Shown here piece after piece: positions 9,644-18,302 of a DNA stretch of 64,000 nt. Within the stretch, counting starts at the first letter, position 1. Every line of letters starts with the position of its first letter. The position numbers and the translations under genes were made by a program. The DNA lies in the NCBI GenBank assembly GCA_007679095.1, contig VEFU01000012.1, positions 1-64,000 of the forward strand, read 5' to 3'. Below the pieces are notes generated by a model that was not told where the DNA came from, ran no database searches, and saw only the letters and a list, made by a program, of their open reading frames with translations. Source of the stretch: Paenibacillus bovis (lineage in GTDB: Bacteria > Bacillota > Bacilli > Bacillales > Bacillaceae_C).

Positions 9644-11424
9644 AGCTGTTACCAAAATTAAAAGCTTGGATTTTAAATATTGAAATACGGAAGCGCTTTA
9701 TCTTTTTTTATGTTTTTCTTGTGTTTTTACCTGCATGTATAGGGATAATAATTTACTATCAAAAAATATCCGAAATTACAGAGGAGGAATTTAACGAATC
9801 GATTTTGCAAACAATCGAACAAGCAGAGATTAACATTACTTATCGCTTAGAGAATATCGTTAATCTTTCTAATATTGTGGCCTATAACCCTAATCTTTAT
9901 CAACTGTTAACAAGTACAAATTCATCCAGTTATGAACAGTGGCAGGATTTCAGAGAGTTAGAAAAGCTTATAGATGGCATAACAAGTACACAGAAATCAA
10001 ATAATTTTCGATTATTTGTTAATCCAAAGCTAATGTATTCCAGAGAACAAATTCATTTTTTTTCATTAGAAGAACTCCATTCATTAGATTGGTTCAATAA
10101 TATGGAACGAGAAAGAGGAAATCTATTTTGGAAGACTACTTACTTCCAAGAATATATTGACCGTCAAGATGGTTATATCATTTCATGTGTAAGAGTCTTA
10201 AGAAATCCAAAAAATTATGAAGAAATTATTGGAGTATTACTAATTGATATCTACGAAAAGGATTTTTATAACATCATATCAAACACAATATTATCAATGG
10301 AACAACAAGTATATATAGTAGATAATAACGGTATAATTATTTCACATTCGAATAAATCTCTTGTAGGGAATACAAAACTAAGTTCGCAAATTATTCATAC
10401 GATGGACAAAGATACAAAGGGATTTTTCAAAGAACAAGTAGGGGACAAATCTAATCACTTTATTTACAAACAAATTCCTTTAACTAATTGGAGTATTGTT
10501 AGTGAAGTACCGGCAGGAAGTATTAATAAAAACTCGGATACTTTTAATAAAATTTCAGGGATTGTGTTTTTAATAGGTACAATTATTTTCTTTATTCTTA
10601 TATTATTTTTAGGTTTTGCATCCTCTACACATAAGACTAACCAAAGAATTTGGGAGTTAACTCGTATACTTAATACCGAAGGGTTAATTGGTATTGATAA
10701 TAAACTCGATCGTAAATCAGGTGATCTAGAGGAACTAGAATATAATATTAAATCCATAATTCAAACTGTAGAACTTTTAACTGCTAAGTCATACAAAGCA
10801 CAATTAAAAGAAAGAGAATCCTCATTAAGAGCATTACAAGCCCAAATAAATCCACATTTTCTATATAATACGCTAGATACAATTAATTGGATGGCCATCA
10901 AATTAAACGCAAAACAAATTAGTAGAATGATTATTCTATTATCCAACTATTTCCGTATGAGCTTAAATAGTGGAAGGGATATTATAACAATTAGAGAAGA
11001 AGTTGAACTTACCAAGTCATATATAAATATCCAAAATATAAGGTTTGAGAATAGTTTTAAAGTTACCTACCAAATAGATGATGCGGTTAAAAATATAGAA
11101 GTACCAAAGCTAATTATGCAGCCAATTATTGAAAATTCAATCCTCCATGGTATTCAAGGAAAAAAAGAGAAAAAAGGCAATATTAATATCACTGTAAAAT
11201 TAATAAATAATATGCTCGTCATAAAAATCATGGATGATGGAATCGGAATGAATCAGGAAGTACTTAATAAGTTAGGTAAATCTAATGGTTACGGATTAAA
11301 AAATATAAAGGAACGATTAAAGCTGTTTGCTGGAAGTGATAGTAAGCTAGAAATTGACTCTAACCTAGGAGTAGGAACTGTTGTTACAATCATAATTAGC
11401 GTGAATAAAAATGAAGTTAATTAG
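9640..11424 (+). CDS. Sensor histidine kinase (YesM-like)
   Basis: Two membrane helices (about residues 20-42 and 303-327) bracket an extracellular Cache-like sensor region. A HAMP-like linker leads to a His_kinase domain with the phospho-acceptor H406 in QINPHFLYNTLD, then an ATPase domain with the N box IMQPIIENSILHG and G box DDGIGM. This is the standard layout for kinases paired with AraC-type regulators next to LplBC importers. It starts inside the stop of the regulator gene. The signal is unknown; by position it is probably an arabinose-containing oligosaccharide or its liganded binding protein. Confidence 0.92.
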   Translation: MKLLPKLKAWILNIEIRKRFIFFYVFLVFLPACIGIIIYYQKISEITEEEFNESILQTIEQAEINITYRLENIVNLSNIVAYNPNLYQLLTSTNSSSYEQWQDFRELEKLIDGITSTQKSNNFRLFVNPKLMYSREQIHFFSLEELHSLDWFNNMERERGNLFWKTTYFQEYIDRQDGYIISCVRVLRNPKNYEEIIGVLLIDIYEKDFYNIISNTILSMEQQVYIVDNNGIIISHSNKSLVGNTKLSSQIIHTMDKDTKGFFKEQVGDKSNHFIYKQIPLTNWSIVSEVPAGSINKNSDTFNKISGIVFLIGTIIFFILILFLGFASSTHKTNQRIWELTRILNTEGLIGIDNKLDRKSGDLEELEYNIKSIIQTVELLTAKSYKAQLKERESSLRALQAQINPHFLYNTLDTINWMAIKLNAKQISRMIILLSNYFRMSLNSGRDIITIREEVELTKSYINIQNIRFENSFKVTYQIDDAVKNIEVPKLIMQPIIENSILHGIQGKKEKKGNINITVKLINNMLVIKIMDDGIGMNQEVLNKLGKSNGYGLKNIKERLKLFAGSDSKLEIDSNLGVGTVVTIIISVNKNEVN

Positions 11425-11528
11425 GTAAAGGTTGGTACAATAGTATATGGTTGCAAATAAAAACCGAACTATAACTTAAATTCCAAACAAGATAGTTCAA
11501 TCACTTTTTCATTTTTTATAATTTTATC

Positions 11529-11772
11529 ACCAGCGGAGGAAATACACGAAGACTCCTACCATGGAAATAAAGCTTTAAAAAGTTGAATCTAACTTATACA
11601 TGCATCGAATAGACAACTACCACTAGCATTATTTCCATTCTCTGTGGTGTATTTTTGGTATACATGATTGACTGCGGGATGTACGGTAACCGGGAGACCC
11701 CACAGGCGTTTTCAGCGCCGAGTAGGCTCCCGAACCGCCCGCGGAAAGCGAAGTGTATTTCCGAAGGGGTAT
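11529..11772. repeat. GC-rich Bacillaceae-type intergenic repeat with inverted arms
   Basis: Within the 446-base gap 11425-11870, GGAAATACAC (11538-11547) is mirrored by GTGTATTTCC (11753-11762), with further pairing outside. The core at about 11670-11770 is far richer in G and C than its surroundings and contains GGGAGACC, GCGCCGAG, GGCTCC and CCGCCCGCGGAAAGCGAAG, the word pattern I recall from a multi-copy intergenic repeat of Bacillus relatives. It can fold into a strong RNA. The rest of the gap shows no gene. It lies between two convergent genes, where such elements are tolerated. Confidence 0.65.
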
Positions 11773-11870
11773 AGTTAAATTTACATTGTTAGGATTTATT
11801 TCCAGGTCAAATCGTTCTGTCTCAACCTATTATTTATTTTGTTAAACTTATTTATTAATTTCGCAACTAA

Positions 11871-13079
11871 TTATTCATCTTGTAACTCAGGAAGTGACGT
11901 TATCGGTCCATCTTTTTGCAATCCGGAAGTTGGACCGTTGCCATCATTCACTACTAGCCAGCCATCGACCCATTCAATCTTGTCCATCATAAGCGCCCTT
12001 CCCCATTGCGGGTTTCCTCGATCGTATGCATGGTACAGAATCCAATCCTGTCCTGCTTCGTCCGTTATGATGGAGTTATGGCCAGGTGCATTAAATTTCT
12101 CATTTTCCTCCAATAGTGGTTTGTACTCTTCATCAATCTCCCAATATTTTTGGAAGGGACCAAGTGGAGAATCAGAAACAGCTACAACTACAGCATAATT
12201 CGCCCATTCACCACAACAATTATTCCCTGATACAAATAAATAGTATTTATCATCACGTTTAACTACCCACGGTCCTTCTAATAATTTTTCATATGGTTTA
12301 TACGCCTCTACATCTAGAATTTTTATTGGCTCTCCTTCTAAAGACATGCCATCTTCTGAAAGCTTTTGTGCCATTATAGGTTGCTCAGCAGATCCCCAAT
12401 ACATATACCTCGTTCCATCATCTTCCATAAAAATAAACGGATCAATGGTTGAAAACGATGGACCAATTACGATTGGCTCTCCTTTATCTTCATATGGGCC
12501 TAGAGGATGATCAGCAACTGCTACCCCTATACCGAAGTCCTCATCTCTATCATTTGGTTTAGACTTTCCAGAATAATACACATAATATTTACCATTGTGT
12601 TCTACCAAATCTGGCGCCCACACATTGACTTCTCCTGTGTGAAGCCAATCAGGAAGTTGAGGCAACACTTCACCAACATACTCCCAATCCACTAGGTTTT
12701 GTGATCGAAGAATAGGTAACTTTTTTAATGAACCATAATACATCGATTGAGTTGTAACGATATAATAAAACCCATCATCAGCTTTCACGATTCCCGTAGG
12801 ATCCGGAGCATCATGTTTAAATATCGGATTTTGAAAAGCAGTCCGTTGCATTCCCTCAGGTACTACAGGAAGTTCCACTTCTTCCTCCTTGTTCTTGTCA
12901 GGATTGTCATCTGAATCGTCAGACTCATTAGGCTCTACATTCTCAACCTCCTTTCCCTTATCTGTGTCTTTAGCTGTTTTCTCTACCTCATTTCCGCCCT
13001 TACTCATCCATAAGATAACTATTGCCAAACCAATGATAAGTACACTTACGGAAATTCCGATCCATTTCATACGATTCAT
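11871..13079 (-). CDS. Membrane-anchored GH43 glycosidase
   Basis: 402 residues: a short N-terminus, one membrane helix (about 6-25), an acidic Asp/Glu-rich linker (about 31-68), then a five-bladed GH43 domain. The three expected acidic residues are visible: base D93 in APDPTG, pKa modulator D213 in STIDPF, and acid E268 in LLEGPW. WAPDLVEHNGKYYVYYS is a typical blade motif. With no cleavage site after the helix it should stay tethered outside the membrane. GH43 members with this pattern act on alpha-L-arabinan or arabinofuranose side chains; the exact activity is not decidable here. It is a single-gene unit with an operator-like site 67 bases upstream. Confidence 0.85.
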   Translation of the reverse strand: MNRMKWIGISVSVLIIGLAIVILWMSKGGNEVEKTAKDTDKGKEVENVEPNESDDSDDNPDKNKEEEVELPVVPEGMQRTAFQNPIFKHDAPDPTGIVKADDGFYYIVTTQSMYYGSLKKLPILRSQNLVDWEYVGEVLPQLPDWLHTGEVNVWAPDLVEHNGKYYVYYSGKSKPNDRDEDFGIGVAVADHPLGPYEDKGEPIVIGPSFSTIDPFIFMEDDGTRYMYWGSAEQPIMAQKLSEDGMSLEGEPIKILDVEAYKPYEKLLEGPWVVKRDDKYYLFVSGNNCCGEWANYAVVVAVSDSPLGPFQKYWEIDEEYKPLLEENEKFNAPGHNSIITDEAGQDWILYHAYDRGNPQWGRALMMDKIEWVDGWLVVNDGNGPTSGLQKDGPITSLPELQDE

Positions 13080-13145
13080 TTGTAATCCCCCCCATTAGTG
13101 AAAAAAATTAATGAATACCCAACTACTCCATTCTTCCTCTTTCGG

Positions 13146-13159
13146 TGTAATCGTTTTCA
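13146..13159. promoter_or_regulatory. Operator/cre-like site upstream of GH43
   Basis: TGTAATCGTTTTCA fits the CcpA cre consensus at all 14 positions and also shares the GTAATCGTTT core found before the first LacI gene and three times before ribokinase. It stands 67 bases before the GH43 start. It may bind CcpA, the LacI-family regulator encoded at 15635-16642, or both. The remainder of the 13080-13385 gap holds this site and the terminator of the next gene. Confidence 0.6.
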
Positions 13160-13347
13160 TTTTCTAATAGTAGAATTTTTACTTGCAGCTCTTTTCACAT
13201 ATATTCGTTTTAAAATAGTTTAACAAATACTTAACTTAGTAGTTCTCTCTATTTAATAATGTACCATCTTTTTACAACGAAGCAAATAATACTCTATAAT
13301 ATTTTGCTTATTATTTGGCCTTTGTTTTAATAGTCATTTTCCAAAAG

Positions 13348-13379
13348 AAAATGCACTTCCCGTGAGAGAAGTGCATTTT
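13348..13379. terminator. Hairpin terminator after the GH172-like gene
   Basis: A perfect 12-bp inverted repeat (AAAATGCACTTC with GAAGTGCATTTT) flanks an eight-base loop seven bases past the 13386 stop. On the minus strand it is followed by a T-rich stretch. It ends the lacI-GH183-GH172 unit and separates it from the GH43 promoter. Confidence 0.85.
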
Positions 13380-13385
13380 ATCTTA

Positions 13386-14468
13386 TTAGATTACTTCTAA
13401 ATCATCCTTGCTACCTAATTTAGGGAACTCTGCATGTGGTTCTAATTGGTACCAGAATGATGTGGATGCGATATCGTCTTGTAATGGAAGGTATCTACCT
13501 TCAGAACGCCATCCTAGTGCTTGTATCGTTACTTTTAAGTCTTGTTCAAAGCGGATTGGATCCATGATATGCCATCTGTACATACCGAAACGTTGTTGGC
13601 TACGATATAGGCCGTCTGGTTTGATTACTTGTGGCATACCTAGGAATGGTGTAGAGAATGTACCGTATTCACCTTTTGGATGTTCAAAGTTCCAAGCTCC
13701 ACCGAAGTAATCTTCTGTACCTGTTCCTACAATTGTAGCAAAATCTTCATCACCGTCTAGGTAGAACTTAATTTCACCTTCGCCCCACCAGCCATTGCTG
13801 TTTACTTGCCAAGCAATATATGTTCCTACATAGTGTCCAACACCTTTGATGCCATCTACTAAAGTATGAACCTCTTTATATTTTAGTGGATTACTTCTTC
13901 TCCATTGTGCATGGAAGTAAGCAGCATCCTCAGGAATATCTGTTAGTGCATAGTTAATTTGATAGTACAATGGGAACACAACGTGATCTCTGTTTTCCAC
14001 TGTGATTTTTGCTGATTTTCTAAAAGGCATTTCCCAGTAAGAGTTCATTCCACCAGCAGGGTTAACTGCGATTGGTAAAGAGTTAACGTTTACACGCTCG
14101 CACCAACCATTTGCAAAGAAGTCACCAAAAGGTACTTCTACGGAAGGTGATTCTTCTCCATCCCAATACATACGAATAATTACGTTACGCCAGTGAGCAG
14201 GGAAGCAAGTCATCCAAATGCTTTGAATTACCCCTGGACCCTCAATTTCAGCAAGTGTAGTTGTAGTACCTGGTTGTAGATCGATAGAAGGTGAGATTTT
14301 CCAGCCTTGTCCTAAATCACGGCCAGGACCTGCACCAGTTCCTTCAGTTGCCATACCACCTTTACCTTTTTCACCTGTGAAGTTCTCTGCACTTATTGAT
14401 CTTGATTTCGCTTTAGATACGCGTGAAATATTCCCAAGACCTAATCCTAACCCGTTAAACTCAGTCAT
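13386..14468 (-). CDS. DUF2961 family protein, GH172-like glycosidase
   Basis: The protein carries the DUF2961 hallmarks: GPGVIQSIWMT, MYWDGEESPSVEVPFGDFF, MPFRKSAKITVEN, GEGEIKFYLDGD and VGTGTEDYFGGAWNF. DUF2961 is now GH172, whose members include alpha-D-fructofuranosidase and exo-D-arabinofuranosidase. E230/E232 and E252 are candidate catalytic glutamates, judged from their spacing only. There is no signal peptide, so it works in the cytoplasm, as a multimer if like its relatives. The ATG at 14468 has GGAGG 8 bases upstream; an in-frame ATG five codons earlier lacks this. It follows the DUF4185 gene by 80 bases and ends in a clear terminator. Confidence 0.88.
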   Translation of the reverse strand: MTEFNGLGLGLGNISRVSKAKSRSISAENFTGEKGKGGMATEGTGAGPGRDLGQGWKISPSIDLQPGTTTTLAEIEGPGVIQSIWMTCFPAHWRNVIIRMYWDGEESPSVEVPFGDFFANGWCERVNVNSLPIAVNPAGGMNSYWEMPFRKSAKITVENRDHVVFPLYYQINYALTDIPEDAAYFHAQWRRSNPLKYKEVHTLVDGIKGVGHYVGTYIAWQVNSNGWWGEGEIKFYLDGDEDFATIVGTGTEDYFGGAWNFEHPKGEYGTFSTPFLGMPQVIKPDGLYRSQQRFGMYRWHIMDPIRFEQDLKVTIQALGWRSEGRYLPLQDDIASTSFWYQLEPHAEFPKLGSKDDLEVI

Positions 14469-14548
14469 GTGATAATCCTCCATTTAGTATAATAATTATT
14501 TTTTATATAACATCTCTCCGCTAGAAGAGAAAGTTATTCCTAGATTGA

Positions 14549-15619
14549 TTATTGCTTAATATCCAAAGTAGAGTGCATTAAGAATACATTATAAGGACCC
14601 CACTCTGATGTGAGATAATATAAATCTCTTCCAGTATTTGTCCATGGATGAATGAATCCTCCATATAGACCTGGATAGTCCTGACTAGTCATTAATACTA
14701 CTTCATCTGACCAGCCATCGGTTAAACTAGAGGAGCTTCTCATTACGATAGCTGAACGATGCTCATTTAAGTACACCATAATCCACTTTTTATAAAAGGA
14801 ATTATAGGCAACAGACAGCTCACTTACTGGAGCTTCGATAACTGGTGTAGCTGCTTCTTCCTTATCTCTCTTCCATTCGGAACCATCCCAATACTCATAT
14901 TGATTTTTGTCTAATATGGACTGTTCCTGAACTCTAGCGATGTAAGCGGATTCCATTCTGCCCGAAGGAGTACCCAACATATAAACAAAACCGTCTGCCT
15001 TCACATAAGCAGCTTGGGCAAATTTACTTTCCGCACCCCATTTGACTCCTGACTTAACCCAGTTCTGTCCTTCATCGTCAGAAAAGGCGATTTCGGAAAA
15101 GTTTGTATCCCATCTACCAGGCTCTCCCCATTTTCGGACTTGCATATAGTGTATAAAATGGCGATTTCCAACCGTTATGCCAGCTGTAGGAATTGCTGTA
15201 TGGTCTCCATTACCTGAAACATCATGTTCGGAATGGATGATTTCCTTTGCATATGTTGGATTTTCGTCTTCTGTTATCATTCTCGTAATCTTTAATCCAT
15301 TTTCTACATCACTATTTTCTGAGATTGCTAATAAACTTCCCCGCCAACCAGCAGGATCACCACCGCCTCCAGACCCACACCATCCATCATCATAGGAATC
15401 TCCGAAGGCAATCATGATTTTTTTCTTCGCAGGATCTGTTGTAGCATCCCACATAATCCCTAAATCTGTTGCTCGTAAACTATAATTCTCGCTTGTGTTA
15501 TTTGGATTCGGTATTGTTTCACCAGGTAAAGATACACCCGTTACTCGGGCGACCTTTCGAGTGGAACCTGCGATTAATTCAAATGATTGTGACTTTGAAT
15601 TATAGGTAATGACCTTCAT
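14549..15619 (-). CDS. DUF4185 family protein, GH183-like (endo-D-arabinanase family)
   Basis: The 356 residues follow the DUF4185 pattern closely: IAFGDSYDDGW, DPAGWRGSLLAIS, IPTAGITVGNRHFIHYM, GEPGRWDTNFSEIAFSDD, YMLGTPSGRMESAYIARV and YPGLYGGFIHPW, a five-bladed propeller. DUF4185 enzymes of Dysgonomonas and Microbacterium are endo-D-arabinanases (GH183). No signal peptide is seen, which is odd for an endo-acting polymer hydrolase and suggests action on imported pieces. It begins 15 bases after the lacI stop, so it is co-transcribed with the regulator, and it precedes the GH172-like gene. Whether it cuts D-arabinan or a related furanoside is inferred from family alone. Confidence 0.85.
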   Translation of the reverse strand: MKVITYNSKSQSFELIAGSTRKVARVTGVSLPGETIPNPNNTSENYSLRATDLGIMWDATTDPAKKKIMIAFGDSYDDGWCGSGGGGDPAGWRGSLLAISENSDVENGLKITRMITEDENPTYAKEIIHSEHDVSGNGDHTAIPTAGITVGNRHFIHYMQVRKWGEPGRWDTNFSEIAFSDDEGQNWVKSGVKWGAESKFAQAAYVKADGFVYMLGTPSGRMESAYIARVQEQSILDKNQYEYWDGSEWKRDKEEAATPVIEAPVSELSVAYNSFYKKWIMVYLNEHRSAIVMRSSSSLTDGWSDEVVLMTSQDYPGLYGGFIHPWTNTGRDLYYLTSEWGPYNVFLMHSTLDIKQ

Positions 15620-15634
15620 CCCCCAAACTAGTTA

Positions 15635-16642
15635 TTATATTTCCTTTGTTTTTACGTTCATAATTGGTTCAAATATTTCAGTTACTGGTTTATTTATTTT
15701 TCTAACTAAACGATTAATTAGAATCTCGCCAACCTTTACACCCATTTCATATGGTGATTGTTTAATACTAACAATCCCATCTGGGCTTAGTAATTGAGCA
15801 GCCTCTGCTTCACCATAGGAAGCAACAAGTATATCATCTGGAATTTGTAATCCCATTCTTGTTAATTGCAACATGACACCGAATGTCATGGTGTTATTAA
15901 ATGATAAAATGGCAGTTGGCTTTTCTTCTCTATTGAAAAAATAAGTGACAGCATTACTTCCATCTTCTTGTGTAAAGTGACCGTTGAAAATGAAATCCGG
16001 GTCTAAGTCTAGGCCATGTTCTTCCATTGCTTTACGGTAACCGAGATAACGTTCTGTACCCGTACTCGAAACAAGGGAACCGTTTACAACTCCAATTTTC
16101 GTATGGCCTTTTTTAATTAAATAATTAGTGAGTTGATATGCTCCTTCAATATTATCTTCTACGACTAAATCTAAATCGTCAGAGTCTGTTTCTAGCTTCC
16201 TATCGATAAGTACGACAGGGATACCAGAATTCTTCACTCGGTTAATATCTTCTGCATTACCACCCGATGTTGCTATTACAAGTGCATCTACTCGCTTCTC
16301 CGTTAATACTTGAAGCATTTTCTTTTCTTTATCGGAATTTTCATCACCACTAACGAAAATTAGATTATATCCCGATTTTTGCAGTGTATCTTCAATTCCT
16401 CTAGATATCTTCATAAAGTACGGATTGGAAATATCCGGAATAATTACACCAATCGTGTTTGTCCGATCCATTTTTAAACTTCTCGCAACAGCATTCGGTT
16501 GGTAATTTAATCGTTTCGCAATTGATCGTACTTTTTCTTTTATTTCTTCACTAGCATAACCTTTATTACTTAAAACTCTAGAGACTGTAGCGGTTGAAAC
16601 ACCTGACTCTCTAGCAATATCTTTTATCGTAACTTTATTCAA
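15635..16642 (-). CDS. LacI-family transcriptional regulator
   Basis: An N-terminal helix-turn-helix (VTIKDIARESGVSTATVSRVL) and hinge (NAVARSLKMDRTNTIGVIIPD) lead to a periplasmic-binding-like sugar sensor domain of RbsR/CcpA type. 335 residues is normal. It starts at TTG with GGAGAG about 9 bases upstream. It heads the lacI-GH183-GH172 unit and has an operator-like palindrome 50 bases before it, so autoregulation is likely. The effector is probably a small sugar made by the pathway. Related sites near ribokinase and GH43 suggest a wider local regulon. Confidence 0.92.
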   Translation of the reverse strand: MNKVTIKDIARESGVSTATVSRVLSNKGYASEEIKEKVRSIAKRLNYQPNAVARSLKMDRTNTIGVIIPDISNPYFMKISRGIEDTLQKSGYNLIFVSGDENSDKEKKMLQVLTEKRVDALVIATSGGNAEDINRVKNSGIPVVLIDRKLETDSDDLDLVVEDNIEGAYQLTNYLIKKGHTKIGVVNGSLVSSTGTERYLGYRKAMEEHGLDLDPDFIFNGHFTQEDGSNAVTYFFNREEKPTAILSFNNTMTFGVMLQLTRMGLQIPDDILVASYGEAEAAQLLSPDGIVSIKQSPYEMGVKVGEILINRLVRKINKPVTEIFEPIMNVKTKEI

Positions 16643-16691
16643 GTGTCAACTCTCCAAACATAATGAATTCGGAGGGGTATCGCCTCCATTA

Positions 16692-16705
16692 TGTAATCGT
16701 TTACG
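16692..16705. promoter_or_regulatory. Operator-like site upstream of lacI-GH183-GH172
   Basis: TGTAATCGTTTACG lies 50 bases before the LacI start and shares GTAATCGTTTAC with the ribokinase sites. It also fits the cre consensus at 13 of 14 positions. A position at the promoter of its own gene favours autoregulation. The 16643-16784 gap otherwise shows nothing clear. Confidence 0.6.
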
Positions 16706-16784
16706 TTATCATAGTACACATTCATCTCTAATTCAAGCATTTTCGTCTACTTTATTCAATAATTTTGGGCCGATTGCCTTATTT

Positions 16785-18302
16785 TTATTTCCAAACTGGA
16801 AATCCTGGCTCATTCGGAAAAACCCCAGCTTTTATTTTTTCGTGAAGTTGTTGAACAGTTAGAGTTTCGGTGTAATCTTTTCCATCTGGACTAATTAAAC
16901 CTAAATCTTTTTTGGAGCGATATGATACTTCTTCTGGATCTAAGATCGTTCTTAATAATCCCTCAAATTCTCGCAAAATTTCTGCATACTGAGGATCATG
17001 TGCAAGTTCATTATTTTCTTTTGGATCATGTTTTATATTATATAAGGTTGGGCGTTCTTTTACATAGTAGGTGTACTTATAATCACCTTTTACTAACATA
17101 TACCAATCTTGCTGAAAAAAGTTTCCGTGGTATTCAGAGAAGACATACTCAGGTCGTTCATGATTTTCACCACGAATCAATGGCAACCAACTCACACCAG
17201 GGCGATCGGATTCAACATCTAGATTAGCCATATCCATAATCGTAGGATATAAGTCCACTAGAGATACAGGGTGGTCTACTTTTTGACCTTTTGGTACGTT
17301 TGGTCCCTTTACAATTAATGGAACCCCGACAGATCCTTCATACGAACATTGCTTATAAAACAAGCCATGTTCACCAAGTGATTCGCCATGATCGGACATG
17401 TACACAATATACGTATTATCATATAATCCTTGTGCTTTTAATTCTTCCACGATTTGTCCAACCATATCATCCATCGCCGTTATCATACCATAGTAAGTGG
17501 CAATGACCTTCTTCAATTGTTCTTCCGTTACTACACCTAGATCTAATGATTGTTGAAAACGAAATAACGCAGGGTGCAAATTTTCATTTGGAAACTTCGC
17601 ATCATGTGGAAGTTCAATTTTATCTAGTTGTTCATAATACATATCATAGTATTTTTTCGGTACAGTAAATGGCCAATGTGGATAGAGTAATCCGACATAA
17701 AGTGCCCATGGATCGTTTATATCAGACTTAGCTTTTTCTTTAATATAATCAATCGACCACTCCGTTACAATCCGATCATGGTCATAGAATCCCAATGGCC
17801 CATGCCCATTTTCACCGTCGGTTATTACATCTGGACGAATGCCTGCGTTTTCAATGTGTTTTCGTTTATCAGGTCGAATATATCCTTTTAAACGAGAGTC
17901 CAACGGCGTATTCCTTGGATAAGGGTCATATGCAGCTCGCCGTTCGATAATCTTGTAATCTGTAAAGCCACCATCTTGATAGTCTCTGCAGAAATCCATT
18001 TTCCCTAACATGGTAGACGGAATCCCTGCTTTGTCTAACCGACGGGCCCACGTCATTTCATTAGGATCTAGGGGGCACCCAATAAACCAACTATCAATCT
18101 GAGAAACGTATTTCCCTGTTATAAAACTCATTCTACTAGGAGTGCACACTGGCGAGTTACAGTATGCCCGTGTAAAATGAGTCCCGTCCTGCGCAAGCTT
18201 ATCTAAATTCGGTGTTTTCACTAGAGAGTGTCCTCGATATCCTGTCATCAATGGGTGATGTTGATCACTGCAAATAACTAGAATATTAGGTTGGTTCGTC
18301 AT
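16785..18302 (-). CDS. Family S1 sulfatase
   Basis: PNILVICSDQHH at the N-terminus supplies calcium ligands, and SPVCTPSRMSFITG contains the C-x-P-S-R motif in which C53 would be oxidised to formylglycine. YMSDHGESLGEHG and a C-terminal domain with HDPKEN complete the S1 pattern; about 505 residues is typical. No signal peptide is present, so it desulfates imported oligosaccharides or monosaccharides. A formylglycine-generating or anaerobic maturase must be encoded elsewhere. The ATG overlaps the stop of the upstream gene by one base (TAATG) with GGAGG just before it, showing translational coupling. The sulfated sugar is unknown. Confidence 0.9.
   Translation of the reverse strand: MTNQPNILVICSDQHHPLMTGYRGHSLVKTPNLDKLAQDGTHFTRAYCNSPVCTPSRMSFITGKYVSQIDSWFIGCPLDPNEMTWARRLDKAGIPSTMLGKMDFCRDYQDGGFTDYKIIERRAAYDPYPRNTPLDSRLKGYIRPDKRKHIENAGIRPDVITDGENGHGPLGFYDHDRIVTEWSIDYIKEKAKSDINDPWALYVGLLYPHWPFTVPKKYYDMYYEQLDKIELPHDAKFPNENLHPALFRFQQSLDLGVVTEEQLKKVIATYYGMITAMDDMVGQIVEELKAQGLYDNTYIVYMSDHGESLGEHGLFYKQCSYEGSVGVPLIVKGPNVPKGQKVDHPVSLVDLYPTIMDMANLDVESDRPGVSWLPLIRGENHERPEYVFSEYHGNFFQQDWYMLVKGDYKYTYYVKERPTLYNIKHDPKENNELAHDPQYAEILREFEGLLRTILDPEEVSYRSKKDLGLISPDGKDYTETLTVQQLHEKIKAGVFPNEPGFPVWK

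Noticed and set aside
11839-12198. 119-codon plus-strand frame opposite the GH43 gene
   Set aside because: Antisense to conserved GH43 blades; no domain and no ribosome site.
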